This document shows positions 42,038 through 51,226 of a DNA stretch of 61,768 bases, piece by piece. Numbering within the stretch: position 1 is the first letter of the stretch; each line of letters opens with the position of its first letter. The position numbers and the translations under genes are program-made. Under the pieces are notes generated by a model. It was not told where the DNA came from. It ran no database searches and saw only the letters and a program-made list of their open reading frames with translations. This DNA is from Planctomycetota bacterium. GTDB taxonomy: Bacteria > Planctomycetota > J058 > JAJDCP01. The stretch lies in NCBI GenBank assembly GCA_029260765.1, contig JAJDCP010000015.1, forward strand, positions 1 to 61,768, read 5' to 3'.

Positions 42038-42634
42038 CTATCCCCCCGGACGCCGCATCACCCACAATGCTGGCCCGCCTCCGGCGGCTCGCAGCCTGCC
42101 CACCAGGTTGAAACCCTGTCGGACGTAGAACGGCACGGCGTCCGGGTTGGCCGTGTCGAGCACCACCGGACGCTCTTGGGCTCTCCGTAGTACCTCTTGG
42201 AGCAGGCGAAGCCCAAAGCCGCGGCCACGCACCCTGGCTGAGACACCCAACAGGTACAGGTAGGTGTGCGGCGTTGCAGGCCGTTGCCGCATCAACAGCG
42301 CCTGGACACGCAGGCCACGGCCGACAGCCCGCAGGCTGGGCCGCACAGCCAACCAGCCACCAAGTAGTTGCAGGAAAGAGGCGCGGCCCGTGGCTCCCGG
42401 CTGCTGCCAGGCCGCCACCCCGACCAGCCGTCCCGATGCCCTGACAGCCAGAACGTGCGGCAGGCAACTCTGCAGGCTGGCTCGCATCAACACTGCGAGC
42501 CAACGCTGCCGGCGCACCGGTTCGGGGACCAGGAAGCGGTAGAGAGGATCCGCGTGGAATGCCCGCGCCAGGAGCCCTGCGGCCTCGGGCAAGCCCGAAC
42601 GGTTCAGCGTTTGAAGACTGCCCGACGCCTGCAT
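42038..42634 (-). CDS. GNAT-family N-acetyltransferase
   Basis: ATG at 42634 is chosen because GGGAGGGT lies just upstream; the open frame beyond it runs through the hexamer repeat and is not protein-like. LYLLGVSARVRGRGFGLRLL is the acetyl-CoA pyrophosphate loop (V..RGRG.G) and NPDAVPFYVRQGFNLVG the end of the fold. The 198-residue length is normal for the single-domain family. The substrate is unknown. It starts 50 bases from a 543-bp repeat element, which therefore contains or displaces its upstream promoter. Confidence 0.86.
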   Translation of the reverse strand: MQASGSLQTLNRSGLPEAAGLLARAFHADPLYRFLVPEPVRRQRWLAVLMRASLQSCLPHVLAVRASGRLVGVAAWQQPGATGRASFLQLLGGWLAVRPSLRAVGRGLRVQALLMRQRPATPHTYLYLLGVSARVRGRGFGLRLLQEVLRRAQERPVVLDTANPDAVPFYVRQGFNLVGRLRAAGGGPALWVMRRPGG

Positions 42635-42683
42635 GGCTGACCCTCCCGAATCGGCGCGACCCCTGAAGCTGCGCTCTGTGAGA

Positions 42684-43226
42684 GACTGTCTCAGGGAACG
42701 GACTCGGACTCGGATACGGACTCGGATACGGACCCGGACTCGGACTCGAACACGGACTCGGATACGGACTCGGACTCGGACTCGGATTCGGACTCGGACT
42801 CGGATTCGGACTCGGACTCGGACACGGACTCGGATTCGGATTCGGACTCGGACACGGACTCGGATACGGACTCGGACTCGGACACGGACTCGGATACGGA
42901 CTCGGACTCGGATACGGACTCGGACTCGGACGCCAGAGTCAGGTTTGGTCAATGCCTTCGATCGGCTGAGAACCGCCTGTAGCGTCGGTCTATGATCGAC
43001 GAGAAGACCGATCCGTATGCACAAACCCAGAACCTATGGATGCAGCCTTTGCCAAGGCTCCTTCCGGCGCTCACAGAGCGCCGCTACAGAAGATGGGTTC
43101 GATTCCTGCGCGTTCCACATCCTTGAGTACGGTCGCAACGGATAGTAGCCGCCAAAACCCCTCCAGGCCCTTTCCATCGAACCCATGTCAGGAGCTCTGG
43201 ACTCGGGCTCGTTCCCTGAGACAGTC
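42684..43226 (+). mobile_element. Composite repeat copy 2 with 17-bp TIRs
   Basis: Perfect terminal inverted repeats GACTGTCTCAGGGAACG (42684-42700) and its inverse (43210-43226) bound 543 bp. Inside are a hexamer tract (42700-42930) and a 274-base core (42939-43212) that matches copy 1 in reverse orientation, except that the MITE insertion of copy 1 is missing. No target duplication is clear. It has no transposase and looks like a non-autonomous element. Confidence 0.75.
42700..42930. repeat. GGACTC hexamer minisatellite
   Basis: About 38 tandem six-base units, mostly GGACTC with interspersed GGATAC, GGATTC, GGACAC and GGACCC, running unbroken for 231 bases. Short tracts of the same unit occur at 13909-13938 and 14388-14420. 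The interspersed variants are arranged in higher-order patterns, consistent with slippage plus unequal exchange. Confidence 0.9.
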
Positions 43227-43265
43227 ACTATGAGCGCCGGAAGAAACGCTCTGCCAGCAACGGCC

Positions 43266-44045
43266 TCAACCCAACCCCGGGCCCCAACGCAGATCCGCGC
43301 TGGTCTCAGGCTTGCCCCCGTCATAGCTGGTCTCTACGAACCGGCCCCCGCCATCTTCGGCCAGCAGCACCGCGCTGGTGCAGCGTGTGGCGTAGCTGCC
43401 GTTCGAGCGCACCCGCAACGGCGCCAGAAAACGCTCGAGCTCGATTCCCAGCCCGGTATCGGGCAGCTCATGGTCAGGAAAACCCCGGGTGTCCCCCAGC
43501 AGCTCTCGCATTCCCACCAGCAACCGCGCCGCGTCGGAGGTCTCCGCCAACAAGGCCTCGAAGCCCGCGCGGCCGTGACGCAATTTCGGCCAGGGGCTGT
43601 CGAGCAGGTGGTTGCTGAGCGCATACACGCCAGGCTGCAGCATGCGCAGCCCCGGCCCCCGGTTCGACAGCCAGCCGGCTTCCCCAGCATCCCCGACCAC
43701 CAGATTGAAACCGGGATAGTCCTCGCGCTGGCACTGCAGCTGTTCGAGGTAGGCGTGCGGCCGCTGGTTTCCACTGACAAAGTCGCGCACCAGCTTGCCC
43801 CGTGAGAGAGCTTCTGGCTGCGGCAGCGTGGGTTCCCGGTAATTGGTTACGAAGGCAAAGCGCCCCGCCGGATGGACTCCCAACCAGCTGCCGCCGCCCT
43901 GTTGGTCGCGCCCGGCCCGCATCCCACCTGCGTCCTGCCAGATGTGCGCGGGCAAGGCCGGCCGGGCGAGGAACTCGTCACGGTTGTGTGCCAGAATCAG
44001 ACGGAAGCCCGGCTGGCTGCGCCAGGCAAACAGCGCCGTGCACAC
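43266..44045 (-). CDS. TANGO2/NRDE-family protein
   Basis: The family signature is ILAHNRDEFLARP near the N-terminus, followed by GGSWLGVHPAGRFAFVTNYREP and FNLVVGD. The GTG start gives MCTALFAW, placing Cys at position 2, where Ntn-like family members have it. The length of 259 is normal. In animals TANGO2 is linked to haem trafficking and lipid metabolism; the bacterial role is unknown. It lies directly beside the repeat island and 193 bases from the last gene of the peptide importer. Confidence 0.87.
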   Translation of the reverse strand: MCTALFAWRSQPGFRLILAHNRDEFLARPALPAHIWQDAGGMRAGRDQQGGGSWLGVHPAGRFAFVTNYREPTLPQPEALSRGKLVRDFVSGNQRPHAYLEQLQCQREDYPGFNLVVGDAGEAGWLSNRGPGLRMLQPGVYALSNHLLDSPWPKLRHGRAGFEALLAETSDAARLLVGMRELLGDTRGFPDHELPDTGLGIELERFLAPLRVRSNGSYATRCTSAVLLAEDGGGRFVETSYDGGKPETSADLRWGPGLG

Positions 44046-44238
44046 GGCTCAGCAGGCTGCGGCGAAAATCGTGAAGCCAGGTGCCGCGCCGGTGGTTCGA
44101 TGGCTCCTCAATCCGCTCCCTCGTTCCTCGGTCACGGCCTTCGGCCGCTTCGCTGACGACACAGTCGGCCCGGATGGCCGGCGAGGAGGAGGGGCCGCCG
44201 CCGTGGTGGCTGGCGAAGCGAGGTTTGCCGCAGTCTGC

Positions 44239-45246
44239 TCATGCCGCCGTGTTGCCCGTGGCCGCCTCGCCCCGTTGCACCACGTGACAGGACACCTGAT
44301 GCCCGGACGCGATCTCTTGCAGCCGCGGCTGCTCCCGGTGGCACCGGGGCTCGACCAGCGGACAACGGCCGACGAATTTGCAGCCTTCGAAGCGCTGCGA
44401 AGGGCTCGGCACATCGCCCTGCAGGATGATGCGCTCGCGCTTGCGTTCGACCCGCGGGTCGGGCAGGGGAATGGCGGACAACAGCGCGCGCGTGTAGGGA
44501 TGCAGCGGATTCTGGTAGATGTCCTCGTAGCTGGCGATCTCAACGATCTCGCCGAGGTACATGATCGCCACCCGGTGGCTGATGTGCCGCACGACGGCCA
44601 GGTCGTGGGCGATGAACAGGTAGCTCAGGCCCATCTCTTTCTGCAACTCGACGAGCAGGTTGATGATCTGCGCCTGGATGCTGACGTCGAGCGCCGAGAC
44701 CGGCTCATCGCACAGAATCAGGCGCGGCTGCAGGGCCAGGGCACGCGCGATGCCGATGCGTTGGCGTTGGCCGCCCGAGAATTCGTGGGGATAGCGGCGT
44801 ATGAAGCGTGGGTCGAGGCCGACCCGGTCGAGCAGGGCCGCCACGCGCCGCTTGCGCTCCGCTCCGGTGCCCACCTGATAGTTGTGCAGAGGCTCGGCGA
44901 CGATGTCCCCGATAGTCATGCGCGGGTTGAGCGAGGCGTAGGGATCCTGGAAGATCATCTGGGCGTGCTGGCGCAGATCGCGCAGCTCCGCGGGGCTGGC
45001 CTGCATCAGGTCACGGCCGTCGAAGCGCACCGTGCCGGCGAAGGGCTTGTTCAAGCGCAGGATACCGCGCGCCGTGGTCGACTTCCCGCAGTCCGACTCG
45101 CCGACCAGACCGAGGGTCTCTCCCTCATCGATATGAAAACTCACTCCGTCCACAGCGCGGATCTCGCCGACCTTGCGGGAGAAGAAGACTCCCTTGGTGA
45201 TCGGGAAGCGGATCTTCAGGTTCTCGACTTCCAGCAGCCTTGGCAC
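44239..45246 (-). CDS. Peptide ABC transporter ATP-binding protein (OppF-type), second copy
   Basis: Walker A reads [10 protein letters not shown] (family consensus GESGCGKST, with D here for G), signature [17 protein letters not shown], Walker [13 protein letters not shown]. The C-terminal oligopeptide-transporter module has [14 protein letters not shown], the Cys cluster of the OppD/F family. It lies 13 bases after another OppF-type gene and ends the six-gene importer operon. The operon has three ATPases where two are usual. Confidence 0.9.
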   Translation of the reverse strand: MPRLLEVENLKIRFPITKGVFFSRKVGEIRAVDGVSFHIDEGETLGLVGESDCGKSTTARGILRLNKPFAGTVRFDGRDLMQASPAELRDLRQHAQMIFQDPYASLNPRMTIGDIVAEPLHNYQVGTGAERKRRVAALLDRVGLDPRFIRRYPHEFSGGQRQRIGIARALALQPRLILCDEPVSALDVSIQAQIINLLVELQKEMGLSYLFIAHDLAVVRHISHRVAIMYLGEIVEIASYEDIYQNPLHPYTRALLSAIPLPDPRVERKRERIILQGDVPSPSQRFEGCKFVGRCPLVEPRCHREQPRLQEIASGHQVSCHVVQRGEAATGNTAA

Positions 45247-45259
45247 GAAAACTCCCCCG

Positions 45260-46248
45260 CTATTCGGTCACGTTGGTCGGAGCGGATGGTTGGACCAGAT
45301 GGCAGGCGACCGCATGTTCGGGACCTATGCTCTGGAGCGGCGGCCGTTCCCGATGGCAGCGGTCTTCGACCTTGGGACAGCGCCCGGCAAAGGCACACCC
45401 CTTCGGCAGGTTCATCGGGCTCGGCAGCTCGCCTGCCAGGACTGCACGTTGTTTGCGCTGATTCGGGTGGTCGATGGGAGTCGATGCCAGGAGCGCCTGG
45501 GAGTAGGGGTGGCGGGCGCTGCCCACCAGGTCGTCGCAGGGCAGATCCTCGACCACGAAGCCGAGGTACATCACCAGCGCCCGGTCGCAGAAGTGCTCGA
45601 CCAGCTTCAAGTCGTGCGCGATCATCAGGTAGGTCAAATCGAACTCTTCTTGGAGGTCGAGCATCAGGTTGAGCACCTGCGCCTGGATGCTGACATCGAG
45701 CGCCGACACGGGCTCGTCGGCGATGATCAGCTCAGGTCGCACCGCCAGGGCCCGGCCGATAGAGATCCTCTGGCGCTGTCCACCCGAGAACTCATGGGGG
45801 AACTTGCCCAAGATCTCCGGACGCAGGCCGACCTTCAGCACCAGGTCTTCGACGTAGGCATCGGTCTCTGCACGCGGCACGATCTTGTGGAAAAGCACGG
45901 GCTCTTTGAGGATCGCACGGATGGTCTGGCGGGGATTCAACGACGAATAGGGATCTTGGAAGATGAACTGCAGGTTCTTGCGCAACGGCCGCAGCTCGCG
46001 GCGGCTCAGCTTGGCGAGGTCGTGGCCTTTGAACAAGATGCGGCCGGCCGTAGGCTGCTGCAGGCGGATGATGTTCTTGCCCAGCGTGGTCTTGCCGCAG
46101 CCCGACTCTCCGACCACGCCGACGGTCTCACCCTTTTGGATCTTGAAGCTGACGCCGTTGACCGCGTTGACCCGGGCGACGACGCGCTTGAAGATGCCGC
46201 CGTGGACCGGGAATGCCTTCTGCAGGTTGTCGACTTCCAACAGCGCCA

Positions 46249-46249
<1 letters not shown>
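45260..46249 (-). CDS. Peptide ABC transporter ATP-binding protein (OppF-type)
   Basis: Walker [14 protein letters not shown], signature [17 protein letters not shown] and Walker [13 protein letters not shown] are complete. The N-terminus ([16 protein letters not shown]) and the C-terminal [15 protein letters not shown] are OppF/DppF-like. The start overlaps the last base of the oppD-type stop (TGATG), so it is translationally coupled. It energises import of peptides together with the D-type subunit. Confidence 0.92.
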
Positions 46250-47274
<1,025 letters not shown>

Positions 47275-47283
47275 GGCGGTCTC

Positions 47284-48156
47284 CTATTGGGCCTTGGGAT
47301 CGAAGGCGTCTTGCAGACCGTCGCTGAAGACATTGAACGCCAGCACCAGCACGAACATGAAGACTGTCGCCGCGCCCAGCTCCCAATACGACTTGTTCAG
47401 CTGGTTGCGTGCCGCATTGATCATCAGGCCCCAGCTGGGCTGCCCGACCACACCCAGGCCCAGGAAGGAGAGGATGACCTCACTCTTGATCGCACCGATG
47501 AACAGCAACGAGAAGTTGATGAACGACAAGTGCAAGGTGTTGGGAATCACATGGCGGATCAGAATCACCAAGCGCGGCAGGCCGATGGCCTCGGCCGCCT
47601 CGATGTACTCGAGCTCACGGATCTTCATCGCCTCGCCACGGATCACTCGACACGGCCCCACCCAATAGGTCGAGCAGAAAGCGATGTAGACGGCTGTCAG
47701 GCCGCTGCCAAAGACCTGCCGCGCGGTGTACGAGAGGCCCAGCAACAACAGCAGCGAAGGGATCGACTGCACGGTCGAGAACAGCCAGACGATGACCGAA
47801 TCGACCCAGCCCCCGAAATAGCCGGCCATCGCCCCGAGCAGCGTGCCGACGAAGACCGACACCAGCGCCGTCACCAGGCCGACGGCCAGGGCGATCTTGA
47901 TCGAGTACAGAGCCCGTTCGATGATGCTGCGCTTCTGGCGATCGGTCCCCAGCCAGTGACGCCACGTCTCCGCGGAAGGTTGGGCATAGGCCTCGGCGTC
48001 GGCCGAGACCTCTTGATTGTACTGCGAGCAGAAGTCGGTGAAGGCCACCAGACCGCCGATGCAGGTGTAGATCAAGATCACGACAAGGCTGGCCATCGCC
48101 AACTTATCGCGCAACAGCTTGCGTGCATTCCGCGAGCGTAGCATGCGTCCGATCAT
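47284..48156 (-). CDS. Peptide ABC transporter permease (OppC-type)
   Basis: About six TM helices with the permease EAA loop (EYIEAAEAIGLPRLVILIRH) and the N-terminal RNARKLLRDKLAMASLVVIL extension typical of OppC/DppC. LGTDRQKRSIIERALYSIKI is the family's conserved N-domain segment. It overlaps the oppB-type gene by 4 bases (ATGA). Confidence 0.92.
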   Translation of the reverse strand: MIGRMLRSRNARKLLRDKLAMASLVVILIYTCIGGLVAFTDFCSQYNQEVSADAEAYAQPSAETWRHWLGTDRQKRSIIERALYSIKIALAVGLVTALVSVFVGTLLGAMAGYFGGWVDSVIVWLFSTVQSIPSLLLLLGLSYTARQVFGSGLTAVYIAFCSTYWVGPCRVIRGEAMKIRELEYIEAAEAIGLPRLVILIRHVIPNTLHLSFINFSLLFIGAIKSEVILSFLGLGVVGQPSWGLMINAARNQLNKSYWELGAATVFMFVLVLAFNVFSDGLQDAFDPKAQ

Positions 48157-49100
48157 GATAGCTTCACCCTCGGATCCGCCCAGGCGTAGAGGACGTCGGT
48201 CAGGATGTTCGTGCCGACGAACAAGAACGAGATGATCAGCGTGATCGCCTTGATCATCGGATAGTCAGAGGTGTCGAGCGCCTGCAGGATGGCATCGCCC
48301 ATGCCCGGAATGCCGAAGAAGCGCTCGAGCAGCAGCGAGCCCGTAATCAGGAAGGGCAGGCTGATCATGATGCGGGTGATGATCGGAATCATCGCGTTGC
48401 GCAGCATGTGCACGAACAGGATGCGTTTCTTGCTGAGCCCTTTGGCGATGCCCGTGGTGATGTAATCGCGTCCGATCTCTTCGAGCATCACGGCCCGGTA
48501 GAAGCGCACGTCGTAGCCCGTCGCCACGATCACACTGATCATCACGGGCAGGGCATAGAATCGGATCATCTCGTACCAGGCCGCACCATCGGGGGCCAGG
48601 TGGAAGGAGACCGGGAACCAGCCCAGCTCGTAGGCCAATAAGTACTGCAGCACCACGATGTAGACCAGGAAGCTGACGCTCATGCCCAGGACGCTGCTGA
48701 TGACCAGCAGCTTGTCCATCCAGGTGCCACGTAAGAACGCGGACACCATCCCTATGAACAGAGAGATCAGGGTCGTCAGCACCAGTGCCGGAATGGTCAA
48801 CGCCAGAGAGGGTCCGATCTTGCTGGCAAGAACCTCCGACACCTCCCGTCGGGTTTTGAACGAGCGCCCGAAGTCGAGGGTGACGATCTGTTTCCAGTAG
48901 TCGAGGTATTGCATCGCCAGGGACTTGTCGAGGTCGAATTCCCGCCGGAAAGACTCGATCTGCGCCTCGGTAGCGTGCTTGGCCAGGTAGGTCTCGGCGG
49001 GATCGCCTCCAAAGACCCGGAACAGGAAGAAGGTGATCAGCGTCACCCCGATCAGCACCGGGATGCCTTCGAGAATGCGCCGCACGACGTAGGTCAACAT
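48153..49100 (-). CDS. Peptide ABC transporter permease (OppB-type)
   Basis: Starts MLTYVVRRILEGIPVLIGVT and continues FRVFGGDPAE, both hallmarks of OppB/DppB. About six TM helices and an EAA loop near GLSKKRILFVHMLRNAM. It overlaps the binding-protein stop by one base (TGATG). With the OppC-type protein it forms the peptide channel in the cytoplasmic membrane. Confidence 0.93.
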   Translation of the reverse strand: MLTYVVRRILEGIPVLIGVTLITFFLFRVFGGDPAETYLAKHATEAQIESFRREFDLDKSLAMQYLDYWKQIVTLDFGRSFKTRREVSEVLASKIGPSLALTIPALVLTTLISLFIGMVSAFLRGTWMDKLLVISSVLGMSVSFLVYIVVLQYLLAYELGWFPVSFHLAPDGAAWYEMIRFYALPVMISVIVATGYDVRFYRAVMLEEIGRDYITTGIAKGLSKKRILFVHMLRNAMIPIITRIMISLPFLITGSLLLERFFGIPGMGDAILQALDTSDYPMIKAITLIISFLFVGTNILTDVLYAWADPRVKLS

Positions 49101-50962
49101 CAGGGAGCGCTCGCAGCGGCGGGATCCCGCAGATCGAGATATTTCCAGTAGCCGTAGAACACTTCTTCGGGTTTGAAGTTCTTCAAGCGCTCTTGCATCA
49201 CGTAGAAGCGGATGCGCGACATCGAGCCCAGGCTGATGCCACTGTCGATCACGATGTCCCGCATCTTGCGATAGAGCACTGTGCGCTCAGGGCTCTCGCT
49301 CATCTTCGAGGCCTGCTCGTAGAGACGGTCGTACTCGGGGTTCTTGTAGTTGAAGTTGTTCGAGCCCGGCGATTCGTTCGGGCCATAGAACAGCTGCAGG
49401 AAATTCTCCGCATCCGGATAGTCGGCTCCCCACGCCAGGCCGAAGAACTGCGCCTGCTTGTTCTTCAACTTGCGATTCAGCTCGGGGAAGGAGTTGAAGT
49501 TGACTTCGAGCTTCAGGCCAACAGCCGTCAGGCAGCGCAGCAGAAACTCCGACTGCTCCTTCGAGTTCCCACCGGTGCTGGTCTCGTACATAAGGGGGGG
49601 CAAGCCCTCACCGTTCGGATGGCCGGCCTCGGCCAAAAGGCGCTGGGCTTCCTCGATGTTGGCCTCGTAGGCCAGGTCGGGCAGGTCTGCTTCGAATTCG
49701 GCGGTCCCTGGGGGAATCGGTCCGGAGTAGAGGGTGTTCTTGCTGTTGTAGAACAGCTCGTTGCGTTCCCGGTTGTTCAGGGCCGCCGCGACGGCCTGCC
49801 GCAACAGCCTGCCCTTGCCGTCCCCACCCCAGACGGGGTCTTCATAATTGAAGCCGTAGTAGATCATGTCGAGCAGGGGCAGGTTGAAGTTGTGGACCTT
49901 GTATCTGTTCTTGAAGTCTTCTTTCATCGTCAGATCGGGATTGAACACGGTCTCCCAAGTCTCAGCGGGCACCTGGCTGAAATCGAGCTGGCCGTCCATG
50001 AACAACAACCACATCGGGTTGTCCTCTTCGAAGACCTTGAAGACCATGCCATCGGCCAAAGGCAGACGCTTGCCGGCATCTTTGTACAGGCCCATCGCTA
50101 CGTCGCGCTCTTTGCCGGGGTAGTCTTCGTCCGGCATGGTCGGGTAGTACTCTTCACGGAAGGTCGGGTTTTTCTCGAGCACCATCTTGAGCGACTCGAA
50201 GGACTTGACGCGGAAAGCCCCTGTCCCGACCGGGTGTTGACCGATCCCTTTGTCATAGTGTTCCACTACCGTTCGGCTGACGATACTGGCGTAGGTCATG
50301 CAGAGGATGTTGAGGAACTGGGGGAAGGGCTTGGTCAAGTGGATGCGGAAGCGGTACTTGTCGAGCTTCTCGAGCCCGCTGACCGGTTTGTCATAGTCCC
50401 AGCTGAACTCTTCGCTGGCCTCATGGGCTTTTTCCTGCCGGGCGTCCTGTTCGTCTTTGTAGGCGTCGAGTCCGACGATGCGTCCCTCGTAGACCCACCA
50501 ACCCTGAGGAATCCAGCGGGTGTCGGTCATGCGCTTGATCGAGTAGAAGACATCGTCGACCGTCAGCTCTGAGGGGCCCGCATCACCGAAGGCCGGATCG
50601 TCGTGGAAGACGGTGCCTGGTTTCAGCTCGAATTCGTACCAGATCTCCGCGACTTCGCTGCCGTCTTCGAGCGTCTTGGTGCCTTCGTGGTAGGTCGGCA
50701 GCGCCTTCACCAGGCTCGGCTCGAGCCGGTAGGGGCGGTAGATGTAGGAATACTGCAGCAGCGTGTCGAAGATCGCCGAAGCGCACACGTTCGAGTACTG
50801 GGTCGAGGAGGTGACCGGGTCGAGCTGACCGATCTGGGCCCGCAGCGGAGCGTGGATCACCTTGCCTGTCGACCCGCTCTGACTGTCGCCACAGGCGCCG
50901 ACTCCCAGGGCGAGAGCTAGAGCCAGAAAACCGATCGCGCAGATGCGCAGGGCATTGTTCAT
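49100..50962 (-). CDS. Peptide ABC transporter substrate-binding lipoprotein (OppA-type)
   Basis: Start 50962 follows AAGGAGT at 8 bases. A lipoprotein signal with lipobox ALGVGACGD leads into a family-5 solute-binding protein (ILCMTYASIVSRTVVEHY, GIGQHPVGTGAFRVK, LLRQAVAAALNNRERN, FFGLAWGADYPDAENFLQLF). The length of 620 is at the upper end. It is first in the operon with B, C, D and two F-type genes, so it binds peptides outside the membrane and feeds the permease. It is divergent from the PATAN-propeller gene across a 264-base gap. Confidence 0.93.
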   Translation of the reverse strand: MNNALRICAIGFLALALALGVGACGDSQSGSTGKVIHAPLRAQIGQLDPVTSSTQYSNVCASAIFDTLLQYSYIYRPYRLEPSLVKALPTYHEGTKTLEDGSEVAEIWYEFELKPGTVFHDDPAFGDAGPSELTVDDVFYSIKRMTDTRWIPQGWWVYEGRIVGLDAYKDEQDARQEKAHEASEEFSWDYDKPVSGLEKLDKYRFRIHLTKPFPQFLNILCMTYASIVSRTVVEHYDKGIGQHPVGTGAFRVKSFESLKMVLEKNPTFREEYYPTMPDEDYPGKERDVAMGLYKDAGKRLPLADGMVFKVFEEDNPMWLLFMDGQLDFSQVPAETWETVFNPDLTMKEDFKNRYKVHNFNLPLLDMIYYGFNYEDPVWGGDGKGRLLRQAVAAALNNRERNELFYNSKNTLYSGPIPPGTAEFEADLPDLAYEANIEEAQRLLAEAGHPNGEGLPPLMYETSTGGNSKEQSEFLLRCLTAVGLKLEVNFNSFPELNRKLKNKQAQFFGLAWGADYPDAENFLQLFYGPNESPGSNNFNYKNPEYDRLYEQASKMSESPERTVLYRKMRDIVIDSGISLGSMSRIRFYVMQERLKNFKPEEVFYGYWKYLDLRDPAAASAP

Positions 50963-51226
50963 CGACCACACTCCTTGACTCGCGAGATACCGCCCGGACC
51001 GGCGTGGGGCTGGGCCCTGGAATCTGGCACCGCAGCGCGCTCGGACACTGTCTGCACAGGCACCCGAATCCAAACCGGAGAGCCGGCGATTATAGCCCCT
51101 CGCCGGGCCAAAGCCAAGCGGCCCGCTGTACCTTTCTCCTGCGACAGGAATGTGCATGCAGGTTTGCCGCGCTGGCTGGGCTGGGTTATCTTTGTGCAGC
51201 GACGGCGGGAAGGCATACGGGGAAAA

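Larger units (their letters stand above)
42635..43265. other. Second repeat island without genes
   Basis: The 0.63-kb gap is filled by the composite repeat copy 2 (42684-43226) with its GGACTC tract. All six frames through the tract are open but encode only dipeptide repeats. Confidence 0.7.

Noticed and set aside
42700..42930. CRISPR-like array
   Set aside because: The units are six-base direct repeats without spacers, and no cas genes are nearby.
42635..43024. N-terminal extension of the GNAT gene through the hexamer tract
   Set aside because: It encodes only Arg-Val/Ile dipeptides; the ribosome site supports the start at 42634.
43094..43112. tRNA T-arm-like GGGTTCGATTCCTG
   Set aside because: No acceptor, D or anticodon arms can be folded around it, and the sister repeat copy does not keep it.
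44120..44160. CGGCCTTCGGCCG stem as a terminator after the importer operon
   Set aside because: No T tract on either strand and the stem is short.
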